From contig NZ_KL448324.1 of assembly GCF_000709345.1 (NCBI RefSeq), positions 98,709-152,986 on the forward strand: a stretch of DNA of 54,278 bases, written 5' to 3'. The position numbers and the translations under genes are program-made. Of this stretch, positions 7,901-16,191 are shown piece by piece. Each line of letters starts with the position of its first letter. Within the stretch, counting starts at the first letter, position 1. The DNA is from Polaromonas glacialis. Lineage in GTDB: Bacteria > Pseudomonadota > Gammaproteobacteria > Burkholderiales > Burkholderiaceae_C. The notes beneath the pieces were generated by a model that was not told where the DNA came from, did no database searches, and saw only the letters and a list, made by a program, of their open reading frames with translations.

Positions 7901-9007
7901 ATGGCCACTTCCAAAGACTATCGACTCGGCGAATTCACCTTTCCCCGAGGCTGGTTCATGATCGCCGACGCCGAGGAACTCAACACGCACAAGCCGCTGG
8001 CAGTGCGCTTTTTCGGCAAGGACTTTGCCCTCTACCGCGGCCGCGCTACCGGCAAGGTGGTGCTGCTGGACGCCTACTGCCCGCACATGAAGACCCACCT
8101 GGCGGCGCCGAACCACACCTCCTACGTCGTCATTGACGGTGGCGGCAGCAACATAGACGGCGACGGCATCCGCTGCCCCTACCACGCCTGGCGCTTCGGT
8201 CCCGACGGCAAGTGCGACGACATTCCGTACCACAGCGGCCCGATTCCCGCGGCCGCCTGCGTCAAGAGCTGGACCGTGGTCGAGAGCCTGGGCGCCATCT
8301 TTGTGTGGCACGACCCCGAGGGCGGCGAGCCCGAGTGGGAACACCCCAGCCTGCCGCAGTGGGAGGGCGCCTCCTGTGTGCGCGGCCACTGGGATCACTT
8401 GGGGTTGTTGAACCAGCACCCGCAGGAAGTCATCGACAACATCGCCGACTACGGCCATTTGAGCCCTATCCACGGCTCGACCGTCGAGCGCTACGAGAAC
8501 GAGTTCAAGGGCCACTACGCCATCCAGCGCCAGTGCGGCGGACACCGCACGCTGGTGGGCGCTGACGGCGCCAGCGCCATCTTGCACACGGACACGGTTT
8601 ACCACGGCCCCGGCGTGCTGATCTCCATGCTCACGGGCATGTTTGAAACCGTGCTGCTCATCATGCACACGCCGGTCGATGACGGCTCCATCAAGGTCTG
8701 GCACTCGCTGATCGTCAAGCCAGCGGGCAACAAAGCCGAGGCCTCCATCGCCGATGTGGTGGCCGCGCGCCAGTTCCAGGAATCAAGCCGCCTGGCCTTT
8801 GCGCAGGACTTCGAGGTCTGGACCAACAAGGGCCCTTGCCTGAACGGCCTGTTCATTCCCAGCGACGGCCCGTTCATGAAGGCGCGCGTCTGGTACAAGC
8901 AGTTCTACAACCCGCGCGCCAACAAGAGCGAGTACCTGGAACAGTGCGAAGGCATGTACGTGCCGCGCGGCGCCACGCCTTACACCGCAGTTCCTGAAGT
9001 GGCTTGA
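7901..9007 (+). CDS. Rieske non-haem iron oxygenase, KshA-like
   Basis: The 368-residue protein has a Rieske [2Fe-2S] site (Cys60, His62, Cys92, His95) and a mononuclear iron site in NIADYGHLSPIH (Asp183, His186, His191, with Asn180 as in ring-hydroxylating oxygenases). General layout and length resemble the oxygenase of 3-ketosteroid 9alpha-hydroxylase (KshA). It would hydroxylate an alicyclic ring, using electrons from a reductase not seen in the window. The Rieske loop between His62 and Cys92 has 29 residues instead of about 16. The ATG at 7901 has GGAG at 7892-7895; an upstream in-frame start at 7793 lacks similarity. It is monocistronic, behind operator E and before a terminator. Confidence 0.9.
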   Translation: MATSKDYRLGEFTFPRGWFMIADAEELNTHKPLAVRFFGKDFALYRGRATGKVVLLDAYCPHMKTHLAAPNHTSYVVIDGGGSNIDGDGIRCPYHAWRFGPDGKCDDIPYHSGPIPAAACVKSWTVVESLGAIFVWHDPEGGEPEWEHPSLPQWEGASCVRGHWDHLGLLNQHPQEVIDNIADYGHLSPIHGSTVERYENEFKGHYAIQRQCGGHRTLVGADGASAILHTDTVYHGPGVLISMLTGMFETVLLIMHTPVDDGSIKVWHSLIVKPAGNKAEASIADVVAARQFQESSRLAFAQDFEVWTNKGPCLNGLFIPSDGPFMKARVWYKQFYNPRANKSEYLEQCEGMYVPRGATPYTAVPEVA

Positions 9008-9051
9008 GCCAGATTGGCGCTTTCCAAAGGGCGCCAGCCTTCAGCTGCATG

Positions 9052-9077
9052 GCCCGTCACTTCGGCGGGCTTTTTTT
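9052..9077 (+). terminator. Intrinsic terminator after the Rieske gene
   Basis: A GCCCG / CGGGC stem with a short loop is followed by seven T residues. It lies between the convergent Rieske gene and the EthD-like gene. A second G+C-rich inverted repeat (GGCGC near 9016, GCGCC near 9031) precedes it. Confidence 0.7.
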
Positions 9078-9095
9078 GGGCTGCCGGCAGCGCCG

Positions 9096-9839
9096 CTACG
9101 GACGGCTGTGGGTGACGTGCGTGAACATGAAGACCGCGCCGGCGACGTCGGCAACGGCCGCGTAGGCCGGGGGCAATTGCGCGCGAATGTCGCGCCCTGC
9201 GAAAGCTGCGCGGGCAGCGCCGGCAGAGGTAAACCACCATTCGGCAATGCCGTCGTAGTCGTAACCTTCGGGCGGCGTCTGCACCACGGTGTTGTGAACC
9301 ACGCGCAGCGCGTCTTGCAAGGCCGGTGCCGCCAGCCAGTCCGGCGCAGGGCCGTCGTCCCAGGCGGTGTCGAAGTCCGCCGTGGCCACGCTGGCGTTGC
9401 GGCGCACAAAGGCAAACACCGCCACCGCACCGCGCGGCGCATCGCGCAGCACGCGTTCGCGGCAAACCAGCGTGAAGTCGCGCACATAGGTCGAGAATAC
9501 GCGCGGCTCGTCGGGACGCATGATGGCCAACGTTTCCGGGTCGTTCCAGAGATCGCTGGCGACGCCCAGGTCGCGCAGCTGCAGCAGGTTGACGCCGTCG
9601 TAATCGGTGCTGGCGCCGCGCAGGCCACCGTCCTCGCCAGATTCGCGCAGCCGTGTGCACTGCATCACGCCCAGCACCTTGTCCTGTACGTTGCGGCACC
9701 GGCGGCCCAGCGCCGAATGCTCGCGCCAGGCCTGGGCGAAGTCGCCGGCAGCCAGCGCCGGGTTGCGCCTGGCCAGGTAAATCATTTTCCAGCGCGCCTG
9801 TGCCTCAAGAGCCGGGTTCATGTCTGCAGGATTGTTCAT
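9096..9839 (-). CDS. Tandem EthD-like / dimeric alpha-beta barrel protein
   Basis: The 247-residue protein contains two related segments. Each starts with a strand and an Arg-Asn pair (YLARRNPAL near residue 20; AFVRRNASV near 135), followed by a W-rich helix and a later W-WFTS or CTR-type strand. This repeats the EthD-like ferredoxin fold twice, making an intramolecular pair. EthD-like proteins accompany ring-oxidising pathways and may act as small lyases, isomerases or chaperones; the role here is unknown. It starts 8 bp after the SDR stop and is last in the minus operon MFS-MFS-SDR-EthD. The ATG at 9839 is chosen; 9821 is possible. Confidence 0.7.
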   Translation of the reverse strand: MNNPADMNPALEAQARWKMIYLARRNPALAAGDFAQAWREHSALGRRCRNVQDKVLGVMQCTRLRESGEDGGLRGASTDYDGVNLLQLRDLGVASDLWNDPETLAIMRPDEPRVFSTYVRDFTLVCRERVLRDAPRGAVAVFAFVRRNASVATADFDTAWDDGPAPDWLAAPALQDALRVVHNTVVQTPPEGYDYDGIAEWWFTSAGAARAAFAGRDIRAQLPPAYAAVADVAGAVFMFTHVTHSRP

Positions 9840-9847
9840 CAGGTGTT

Positions 9848-10729
9848 TCACTCCACGATGGCGCGGCTGTAGACCGGCGGCGCGCCGAGGGCGTTGCGGT
9901 AGCTGGGCGGCTGGCGCCCGTCGATGTCGCTGACGCCAAGCTCCAGGCCCAGTTCGGCGTCGATCCAGACCTTGCCGCTGCGCTTCATCAGCGCCGGGTC
10001 GTCCAGCAGCGCGGCAATCACGCGGCCGGGAAACTGCGGCGACTCCATGTGCGCCACGCTGGCAGCGTACTTGCGCGCCATCTCGGGGTCTTGCAGCGCG
10101 CGCTCGGTGCGTTCGGTGCGCAGCAGGCCCATCCAAAGCGAGACTGCCGCCACGCCGTGCGGGCGCAGGTCAAACGCCATGTCGTGCGCCATCTTGTCAA
10201 CGGCGGCCTTGCCCGCGCCATAGGCCGGGCCGTGCATGTAGCAAACCGAGCCATACGACGAGGTGTGCACGATCAGCCCGCTGCCTTGCGCCGCCATCAG
10301 GCGCGCGGCGTGCCAGCTGGCGACGTAGTGCGAGCGCATGCCGACGTTCAGCAAGTCCAGCATGTGCAGCGGTTTTTCCCAGAACGGGCCGGGCTGCGTC
10401 AGCTCGTCGGGAATGGTGCAGGCGTTGTTGACCAGCAGGTCGAGCCGGCCTTGTTCAAGCTGCACGCGCTCGAACAGCGCCGCCACCTGGGCATCGTCGG
10501 CATGGTCGCAAACCACGGCAATGCCTTGCCCGCCGGCCTGCGTCACCGCGTCGGCCGTGGCCTGCACGCTACCGGGCAGGGCGGCGTCGCCCTCGCGCTG
10601 GCTGCGGCCGGTGACGTAGACCGTCAGGCCGACGGCTCCCAGCGCCAGCGCAATGCCCTTGCCGGCGCCCCGGCTGGCGCCGGTGACCACGGCCACACGG
10701 GTGGCAAAGCGTTGGGTTGTCGTGTTCAT
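9848..10729 (-). CDS. SDR oxidoreductase, DHRS1-like
   Basis: The 293-residue SDR has TGASRGAGKG at 16-25, NNAC at 101-104, Ser158, Tyr170 and Lys174. Its long segment after NNAC (PDELTQPGPFWEKP) and length are like the DHRS1 group of SDRs. Its start overlaps the stop of the upstream MFS gene (ATGA), showing translational coupling, and the EthD-like gene follows after 8 bp. It probably oxidises or reduces a cluster intermediate. Cofactor and substrate are not predictable; GRSQREG after strand 2 would favour NADP(H) (inference). Confidence 0.87.
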   Translation of the reverse strand: MNTTTQRFATRVAVVTGASRGAGKGIALALGAVGLTVYVTGRSQREGDAALPGSVQATADAVTQAGGQGIAVVCDHADDAQVAALFERVQLEQGRLDLLVNNACTIPDELTQPGPFWEKPLHMLDLLNVGMRSHYVASWHAARLMAAQGSGLIVHTSSYGSVCYMHGPAYGAGKAAVDKMAHDMAFDLRPHGVAAVSLWMGLLRTERTERALQDPEMARKYAASVAHMESPQFPGRVIAALLDDPALMKRSGKVWIDAELGLELGVSDIDGRQPPSYRNALGAPPVYSRAIVE

Positions 10730-12033
10730 GGCGCGGTTGCCGTGGCAGGCACATCGGGTTGCAGGGCGCTGCGGTGCGCGGCCGGGTAGGCTTGCAAGGC
10801 GCGGCCAAACGCCAGCATGCCCGGCAGCATCATGCTCACCATGCCCATCAGCGCATAGCGCAGGCCGTCGCCACCCAGGCTGGCGTTGAGCACGTCGCTG
10901 AGCCAGCCGGTCAGGATCGGCCCCAGGCCATTGCCGACGATGGCGCCGGCCAGCAGCACCATGGCGTTGGCGGTGGCGCGGCGCTGGCTGGGAACGACCA
11001 GGCTGATGGCCGCATAGGTGGGCGCCACCCACCAGGGCATGAAGAACGCAAAGGCCACCATCAGCACGGTGGCTGGCAGCAGCGCGCCGGCTGGCAGTAG
11101 CAGGTAGGCCATGCCGCACAGCAGCGACAGCCCGAGGCCCAGTATCGGCATGCCCAGTTGCCAGCGCAAATCGCGGCGTGCCAGGCGGTCGGTCAGTGCG
11201 CCTGACGTCAGCCCGCCGACAATCGAGGTCAGTGCCGCCGCGCCCGAGATCGAGCCGGCCTGCTGCAACGACATACCATGGCGGCGCAGCATGAGCGCGA
11301 TGTTCCAGGCACCGAATGAATAAGCAGCTAGCAGCGCGCAGGCCGCTCCCACGATCAGCCAGCGCGTGACCGGCTGGCCCCAGATGGCCGTCACTGCGCC
11401 GGGCTGGCGTGCGTCGGTGGCGTCATGGGCGGCGTGTGCCGTGACCACGCGCAGCGGCTCGCGCACGCTCCAGTGCAGCACCAGCGCCAGCACCAGCGAG
11501 CCGCTGCCCGCCACCACCATCGTGGTGCGCCAACCGTAGTGCGCTGCTAGCCAGGAGCCCAGCACCAGCGCCAGCAGCGCGCCCAGGCTGCCGCCGGTGC
11601 TGATCACGCTCATGGCGCGCGAGCGCTGCGACGGCGGATACAGGTCGGCCAGCATGGACATGGAAGCGGGCGTGCCGCCGGCATCGCTGAGTGCGCCACC
11701 TGTGCGCGACAGCATCAGCGTCCAGAAACCCAGCGAAGCGCCGCCCAGCGCGCCCAGCAGCCCGCCCATGCCACGGCACCAGGCAATCAGGTTGCGGCGC
11801 TCGCAGCGGTCGGCCAGCCGGCCCAGCGGCACGCCCAGCAGGCTGAAGGTGAAGGCAAAACCCAGCCCGGTGACCAGGCCGATTTGCAGGTCACTCAAGC
11901 CAAACTCCAGCTTGACCGGCTGGATCAGCACCGCCAGGATTTGCCGGTCCATGAAGGCCAGCGCCGACATCAGGGTGAGCAATGTCAGCGTGTAGCCGGG
12001 CCGGGTGGGGGAAGTCGCGTGGGGTGTCGTCAT
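10726..12033 (-). CDS. MFS permease (second gene of minus operon)
   Basis: The 435-residue protein has 12 predicted hydrophobic helices, FMDRQILAVLIQPVK at the first helix, and the loop motif GRLADRCERR. It is spinster-like but clearly diverged from the other three permeases of the cluster: GGTPASMSMLADLYPP replaces the GGGPPSIS version. The ATG at 12033 lies 28 bp after the stop of the preceding MFS gene, and its end overlaps the SDR start. Two adjacent permeases in one operon suggest an importer/exporter pair, different substrates, or a two-subunit carrier; none can be decided from sequence. Confidence 0.85.
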   Translation of the reverse strand: MTTPHATSPTRPGYTLTLLTLMSALAFMDRQILAVLIQPVKLEFGLSDLQIGLVTGLGFAFTFSLLGVPLGRLADRCERRNLIAWCRGMGGLLGALGGASLGFWTLMLSRTGGALSDAGGTPASMSMLADLYPPSQRSRAMSVISTGGSLGALLALVLGSWLAAHYGWRTTMVVAGSGSLVLALVLHWSVREPLRVVTAHAAHDATDARQPGAVTAIWGQPVTRWLIVGAACALLAAYSFGAWNIALMLRRHGMSLQQAGSISGAAALTSIVGGLTSGALTDRLARRDLRWQLGMPILGLGLSLLCGMAYLLLPAGALLPATVLMVAFAFFMPWWVAPTYAAISLVVPSQRRATANAMVLLAGAIVGNGLGPILTGWLSDVLNASLGGDGLRYALMGMVSMMLPGMLAFGRALQAYPAAHRSALQPDVPATATAP

Positions 12034-12061
12034 GGGGCGGTGACTGGAGCCGGGCTCGGGC

Positions 12062-13411
12062 TCACGCCCTGACCGTTGCCCGTGGCACTGCTGGCGCAGG
12101 TGCGACCGCAGGCACCAGCCGCTCGACCGCGTAAGGCCTGATGGTCCAGGCGAAAACCAGCATGCCCAGCAGGAAACAGATGCCCGTGGTAGCCGCCAGC
12201 GCCCAGCGCAGCGCCTCGTTGCCAAATTGCGGCACCAGGAAGTCGCTGAGCATGCCCACCAGCAGCGGGCCCAGGCCGCCGCCCAGCATGGTGATGCCGA
12301 GGTTGAAAATTGCCATGCCCGACGAGCGGCGGTGCGCCGGAACCAGCTCGGCCAGCACCGCATACACCGGCGCCGTCCACCACACGGCGGTAAAGGCGAA
12401 CACCACGTAAAAACCCAAAGCGTGCGGCACCAGCATGCCGCCGACTTGCCAGGCACCGCCCGCCGGCATCATGAAAAAAGCCAGCCCGCTCGGCATGGCC
12501 AGCAGGCAGCCCAGCATGGGCACGCCGATGCGCCAGCGCGCATCGCGCTTGCCCAGCTTGTCGCTCAGCCAGCCGCTGGTCAGCGCGCCCAGCATGGCAA
12601 AAACGCCGCCCATCAGGCCCATCACGATGCCCGCGCCCTGCAGTGACATGCCATGCGAGCGCACCAGAAAGGCCGGCGTCCAGATGCCGATGCCATAGCC
12701 GGTAACGCCCATCAGCAGGCAGGCCAGGGTAATGCGGACAAACGCGCGCGACGCCCACAGGTCACGCAGCAAAACGCGCATTGGCTCGGCAGCGGCGCCC
12801 ACCGGCACGCTGCCCGGCGCGTCCCACTGGCCACGGCGCGGCTCGACCACGGTAAAGCGCAGCAGCAGCGCCGCCAGCACGCCGGGCACCGACATGACCA
12901 GAAAAGCAGCGCGCCAGCCGTGGTGCTGGGCAATCCAGCCGCCCAGCGTCAGGCCCAGCAAAATGCCCAGCTGGGGGCCGAGCATGTACACGCTCATGGC
13001 ACGCCCGCGCTGCTGCTGCGGATAGTGGTCGGCGATCATCGAGATCGACGGCGGGCCGCCGCCGGCCTCACCGACGGCCACGCCCATGCGCGCCAGCGCC
13101 AGCGACCAAAAGCCCGTGGCCATGCCGCACAGCGCCGTCATCACGCTCCAGGCGGCGCAGCAGTAGGCGACGAAGTTGCGCCGGTTGGCGCGGTCGGCGT
13201 AGCGGCCAAAGGGAATCGCCAGCACGCTGTAGAACAGCGAAAACGCCAGCCCGGTCAGCACGCCCATGGCAGTGTCGGACACGCCGAATTCCTGCTTGAT
13301 CGGCTGAACCAGTATGCCCATGATCTGCCGGTCGATGAAGCTCATGGTGTAGACGAACATCAGCATCAGCAAGGCATAGTGGCTGCGCCAGCCGTGGGCG
13401 GGTTGGGTCAT
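12062..13411 (-). CDS. MFS permease, spinster-like (paralogue 1 of a duplicated pair)
   Basis: The 449-residue carrier begins MTQPAHGWRSHYALL and has FIDRQIMGILVQPIK and GRYADRANRR in the first helices and loop, then GEAGGGPPSISMIADHYP. It is nearly identical in its first 130 residues to the protein at 14724-16034, so the pair arose by duplication. The ATG at 13411 has GAGGA about 10 bp upstream; an earlier in-frame start at 13456 lacks similarity to the paralogue. It leads the operon MFS-MFS-SDR-EthD. Operator B lies 147 bp upstream. Confidence 0.88.
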   Translation of the reverse strand: MTQPAHGWRSHYALLMLMFVYTMSFIDRQIMGILVQPIKQEFGVSDTAMGVLTGLAFSLFYSVLAIPFGRYADRANRRNFVAYCCAAWSVMTALCGMATGFWSLALARMGVAVGEAGGGPPSISMIADHYPQQQRGRAMSVYMLGPQLGILLGLTLGGWIAQHHGWRAAFLVMSVPGVLAALLLRFTVVEPRRGQWDAPGSVPVGAAAEPMRVLLRDLWASRAFVRITLACLLMGVTGYGIGIWTPAFLVRSHGMSLQGAGIVMGLMGGVFAMLGALTSGWLSDKLGKRDARWRIGVPMLGCLLAMPSGLAFFMMPAGGAWQVGGMLVPHALGFYVVFAFTAVWWTAPVYAVLAELVPAHRRSSGMAIFNLGITMLGGGLGPLLVGMLSDFLVPQFGNEALRWALAATTGICFLLGMLVFAWTIRPYAVERLVPAVAPAPAVPRATVRA

Positions 13412-13557
13412 GAAAAAAAATCCTCGTCGTTGCAATGGCAATGGGTGCGCGGCCAAGACTGCCCCTGAAAAAGGCCGGTCTTGCCGCTGCGCAGCGTGCG
13501 TTGGTGCTTCAAGAGCAAAGCCGTCGCGTGCATTTTTTGGCGGGCGCTGGCCGCAGG

Positions 13558-13577
13558 CATCGTCCGCTCAGACGATG
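13558..13577. promoter_or_regulatory. Operator B of the shared palindrome
   Basis: CATCGTCC, spacer GCTC, AGACGATG: 15 of 16 half-site bases are palindromic. It lies upstream of the minus MFS-MFS-SDR-EthD operon, in the divergent region shared with the SDR gene at 13806. Confidence 0.75.
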
Positions 13578-13738
13578 GCGCACGAAAGGCCCGCGCGACG
13601 CCAGCCCTTTCAGTGCAGGCTGAACAATGACGTCAAGGGCCAAAAATGCTTTTTGCGCAGGCGGGGCGGGCACAGATAGCTATCTTTTAAGAAGCATGTG
13701 TCGGCCGCGCCAGCGCACATGGTGCAGGGCCGGCTGCG

Positions 13739-13758
13739 TATGGTCTAGGCAGACGATG
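13739..13758. promoter_or_regulatory. Operator D of the shared palindrome
   Basis: TATGGTCT, spacer AGGC, AGACGATG. The right half is perfect, the left matches 6 of 8. It lies 47 bp before the SDR start at 13806, so the 394-bp divergent region carries two operators, one facing each gene. Confidence 0.7.
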
Positions 13759-13805
13759 TAGCTGCCCCGCCAGAAAAAGAACAATCTACCGCAAAAGGAG
13801 ACTTC

Positions 13806-14651
13806 ATGGCTTTCACATTAACGGGTTTTGACGGCAAGGTGGCCGTGGTGACAGGTGCGGGCCGGATGCGCAGCATTGGCCGGCCGATTGCGCTGGCGCT
13901 GGCGCAGGCCGGCTGCGACGTGGTGCTGACCGGCACCGGGCGCGCGTCGGGGACCTATCCCAAGGACGAGCAGGACGCTGGCTGGCGCGACATCGAGTCG
14001 GTCGCCGACGAGATTCGCGCGCTGGGCCGGCGCGCCCTGCCTGTGATCACCAGCGTGACCGACCCCGAGGCGGTCGATGCGCTGGTGGCGCGGGTAGTGG
14101 CCGAATTTGGCCGCGTGGATTTTCTGGTGAACAACGCCGGCGCCTCGCGCGGCGGCGACCGCGTGCCCGTCACCGAACTGGCGCTGGAGACCTGGAAGCG
14201 CGTCATGGACACCAACCTGAACGGCACCTTCTACATGTCGCGCGCGTTTGCGCAGTACATGAGCGCGCAGGGCCAAGGCGGCGCCATCGTCAACATTTCC
14301 TCGTTGGCAGCGCGCCTGCTGGCGCCCGACACCGGCGCCTATGCCGCCAGCAAAGTGGCCGTCAACGCGCTGACCACCATCATGGCGGGCGAGCTGGGGC
14401 CGAAGAACATCCGCGTCAACGCCGTGGGGCCCGGCATCATCGACACCAGCCGGCTTGACGACGTGCCGCGCGGTCAGGTCTGGAACGACATGGTGTCCAC
14501 CTTCATTCCGCTGGGCCGAGCCGGAACGGGCGAAGACGTGGCGAACATGGTGACTTTCCTGTGCAGCGAGCAGGCCGCCTGGGTCACCGGCCAGCACATC
14601 TACGTCGATGGCGGCCACGGCGCCACGCCGCGCCGGCCGCACTCGAACTGA
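13806..14651 (+). CDS. SDR oxidoreductase (3-oxoacyl reductase-like)
   Basis: The 281-residue SDR has TGAGRMRSIG near 16-25, a lengthened cofactor turn (two residues more than TGxxxGxG), then NNAG at 109-112, Ser166, Tyr179 and Lys183, and a C-terminal YVDGG. A stretch GTGRASGTYPKDE after strand 2 is also an insertion relative to short SDRs. The start has AAAGGAG at 13794-13800. It is single, divergent from the large minus operon, convergent with the MFS gene at 14724, and controlled by operator D. It is likely another alcohol/ketone step of the pathway. Confidence 0.88.
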   Translation: MAFTLTGFDGKVAVVTGAGRMRSIGRPIALALAQAGCDVVLTGTGRASGTYPKDEQDAGWRDIESVADEIRALGRRALPVITSVTDPEAVDALVARVVAEFGRVDFLVNNAGASRGGDRVPVTELALETWKRVMDTNLNGTFYMSRAFAQYMSAQGQGGAIVNISSLAARLLAPDTGAYAASKVAVNALTTIMAGELGPKNIRVNAVGPGIIDTSRLDDVPRGQVWNDMVSTFIPLGRAGTGEDVANMVTFLCSEQAAWVTGQHIYVDGGHGATPRRPHSN

Positions 14652-14723
14652 AAACCCACGCAGGTTGCATGCGGGAGCCAGCGGGCAAAGGCCGCGCAAG
14701 GCGCGCCATGCCTTCGGCCCCAC

Positions 14724-16034
14724 TCAGGCGGCTTGCGTCCTCAGGGTCTGGCTGTACGCCCGAAGCGCCAGCGCAAAGGCCAGCGACCCCAGCAGGAAGC
14801 CGGCGGCCGTGCCGGCGGCCAGTGCCCAGCGCAGCGCCTCATTGCCGAAATGCGGCACCAGCAGGTCGCTGAGCATGCCCACCGCCAGCGGCCCCATTCC
14901 GCCGCCAATCAGCGTGATCACCAGGTTGAACATGGCCAGCCCGGTGGCGCGGCGATGCGGCACGATCAGTCCTGCCAGCATGGCATACACCGGCGCCGTC
15001 CACCACACGGCGGTAAAGCCAAACAGCAGGTAAAAACCAATCGCGTGCGGCATGGCAAAGCCGCCAATCATCCAGGCGTCGCCGGCCGGCATCAGGTAAA
15101 AGGCCAGGCCCGAGGGCAGTGTCAGCAGGCAGCCCAGCAACGGCACGCCCAGGCGCCAGCGCGGGTCCCGCTTGGCCAGCGCGTCGCTCAGCCAGCCACT
15201 GGTCAGCGCGCCTGACACCGCAGCCAAGCCGCCAACGATGCCCATGACTGCGCCGGCGCCCTGCAGCGTCATGCCATGCGAGCGCACCAGGAAGGCCGGT
15301 GTCCAGATGCCGATGCCGTAACCGATGAAGTTCATCAGCGTCACCGCCACGGTAATGCGGACAAAGGGACGGGATGCCCACAGGTCGCGCAGCACCACGC
15401 CCAGCGACTCAGTGGCTGGCGCGCTAGCGGCACCCGCCGCTGTTTCCCAGGTGCCGCGCCGTGGCTCCACTGCGGTGAAGCGCAGCAAAAAGGCGGCCAG
15501 CAGGCCCGGCACGGACATGACCATGAAAGCCGTGCGCCAGCCATAGTGCTGAGCAATCCAGCCGCCCCCCGCCAGGCCCAGCAGGATGCCCAGCTGGGGG
15601 CCCAGCATGTAGATACTCATGGCGCGCCCGCGCTGCTGTGGCGGGTAGTGGTCGGCAATCATCGAGATTGACGGCGGGCCGCCGCCGGCCTCGCCGACGG
15701 CCACGCCCATGCGCGCCAGCGCCAGCGACCAAAAACCCGTGGCCATGCCGCACAGCGCCGTCATCACGCTCCAGGCGGCGCAGCAGTAGGCGACAAAGTT
15801 GCGCCGGTTGCTGCGGTCAGCGTAGCGGCCAAAGGGAATCGCCAGCGCGCTGTAGAACACGGCAAACGCCAGTCCGGTCAGCACGCCCATAGCGGTGTCG
15901 GACACGCCGAATTCCTGCTTGATCGGCTGCACCAGGATGCCCATGATCTGCCGGTCGATGAAGCTCATGGTATAGACAAAGAGCAGCACCAGCAGGGCGT
16001 AGTGGCTGCGCCAGCCGTGGGCGGGTTGGGTCAT
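14724..16034 (-). CDS. MFS permease, spinster-like (paralogue 2 of a duplicated pair)
   Basis: The 436-residue protein is a close paralogue of the permease at 12062-13411. Both start MTQPAHGWRSHYALL, share FIDRQIMGILVQPIK, GRYADR-NRR and GEAGGGPPSISMIADHYP, and differ mainly in the cytoplasmic loop near residue 200 and the C-terminus. About 12 membrane helices are visible. The ATG at 16034 corresponds exactly to the start of the paralogue; the longer in-frame start at 16148 does not. Operator C lies 138 bp upstream, almost the same distance as operator B from its gene, so the promoter was duplicated with the gene. It forms its own transcription unit at the edge of the cluster. Confidence 0.88.
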   Translation of the reverse strand: MTQPAHGWRSHYALLVLLFVYTMSFIDRQIMGILVQPIKQEFGVSDTAMGVLTGLAFAVFYSALAIPFGRYADRSNRRNFVAYCCAAWSVMTALCGMATGFWSLALARMGVAVGEAGGGPPSISMIADHYPPQQRGRAMSIYMLGPQLGILLGLAGGGWIAQHYGWRTAFMVMSVPGLLAAFLLRFTAVEPRRGTWETAAGAASAPATESLGVVLRDLWASRPFVRITVAVTLMNFIGYGIGIWTPAFLVRSHGMTLQGAGAVMGIVGGLAAVSGALTSGWLSDALAKRDPRWRLGVPLLGCLLTLPSGLAFYLMPAGDAWMIGGFAMPHAIGFYLLFGFTAVWWTAPVYAMLAGLIVPHRRATGLAMFNLVITLIGGGMGPLAVGMLSDLLVPHFGNEALRWALAAGTAAGFLLGSLAFALALRAYSQTLRTQAA

Positions 16035-16171
16035 GAAAAAACTCCTGGTGTGACAATGGGTGTCCATCCGGCCCGCCATGCTTTGCCGAGCCAATGGTGC
16101 CGGTGCGCGGCATCTGGGTATGCAGTCGCAGTCGGCCATGGTATGCATTTTCGGTGTGCATCCGGACCGGG

Positions 16172-16191
16172 CATCGTCCGCTAAGACGATG
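16172..16191. promoter_or_regulatory. Operator C of the shared palindrome
   Basis: CATCGTCC, spacer GCTA, AGACGATG: 15 of 16 half-site bases are palindromic. It lies upstream of the MFS gene ending at 14724. Confidence 0.75.
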
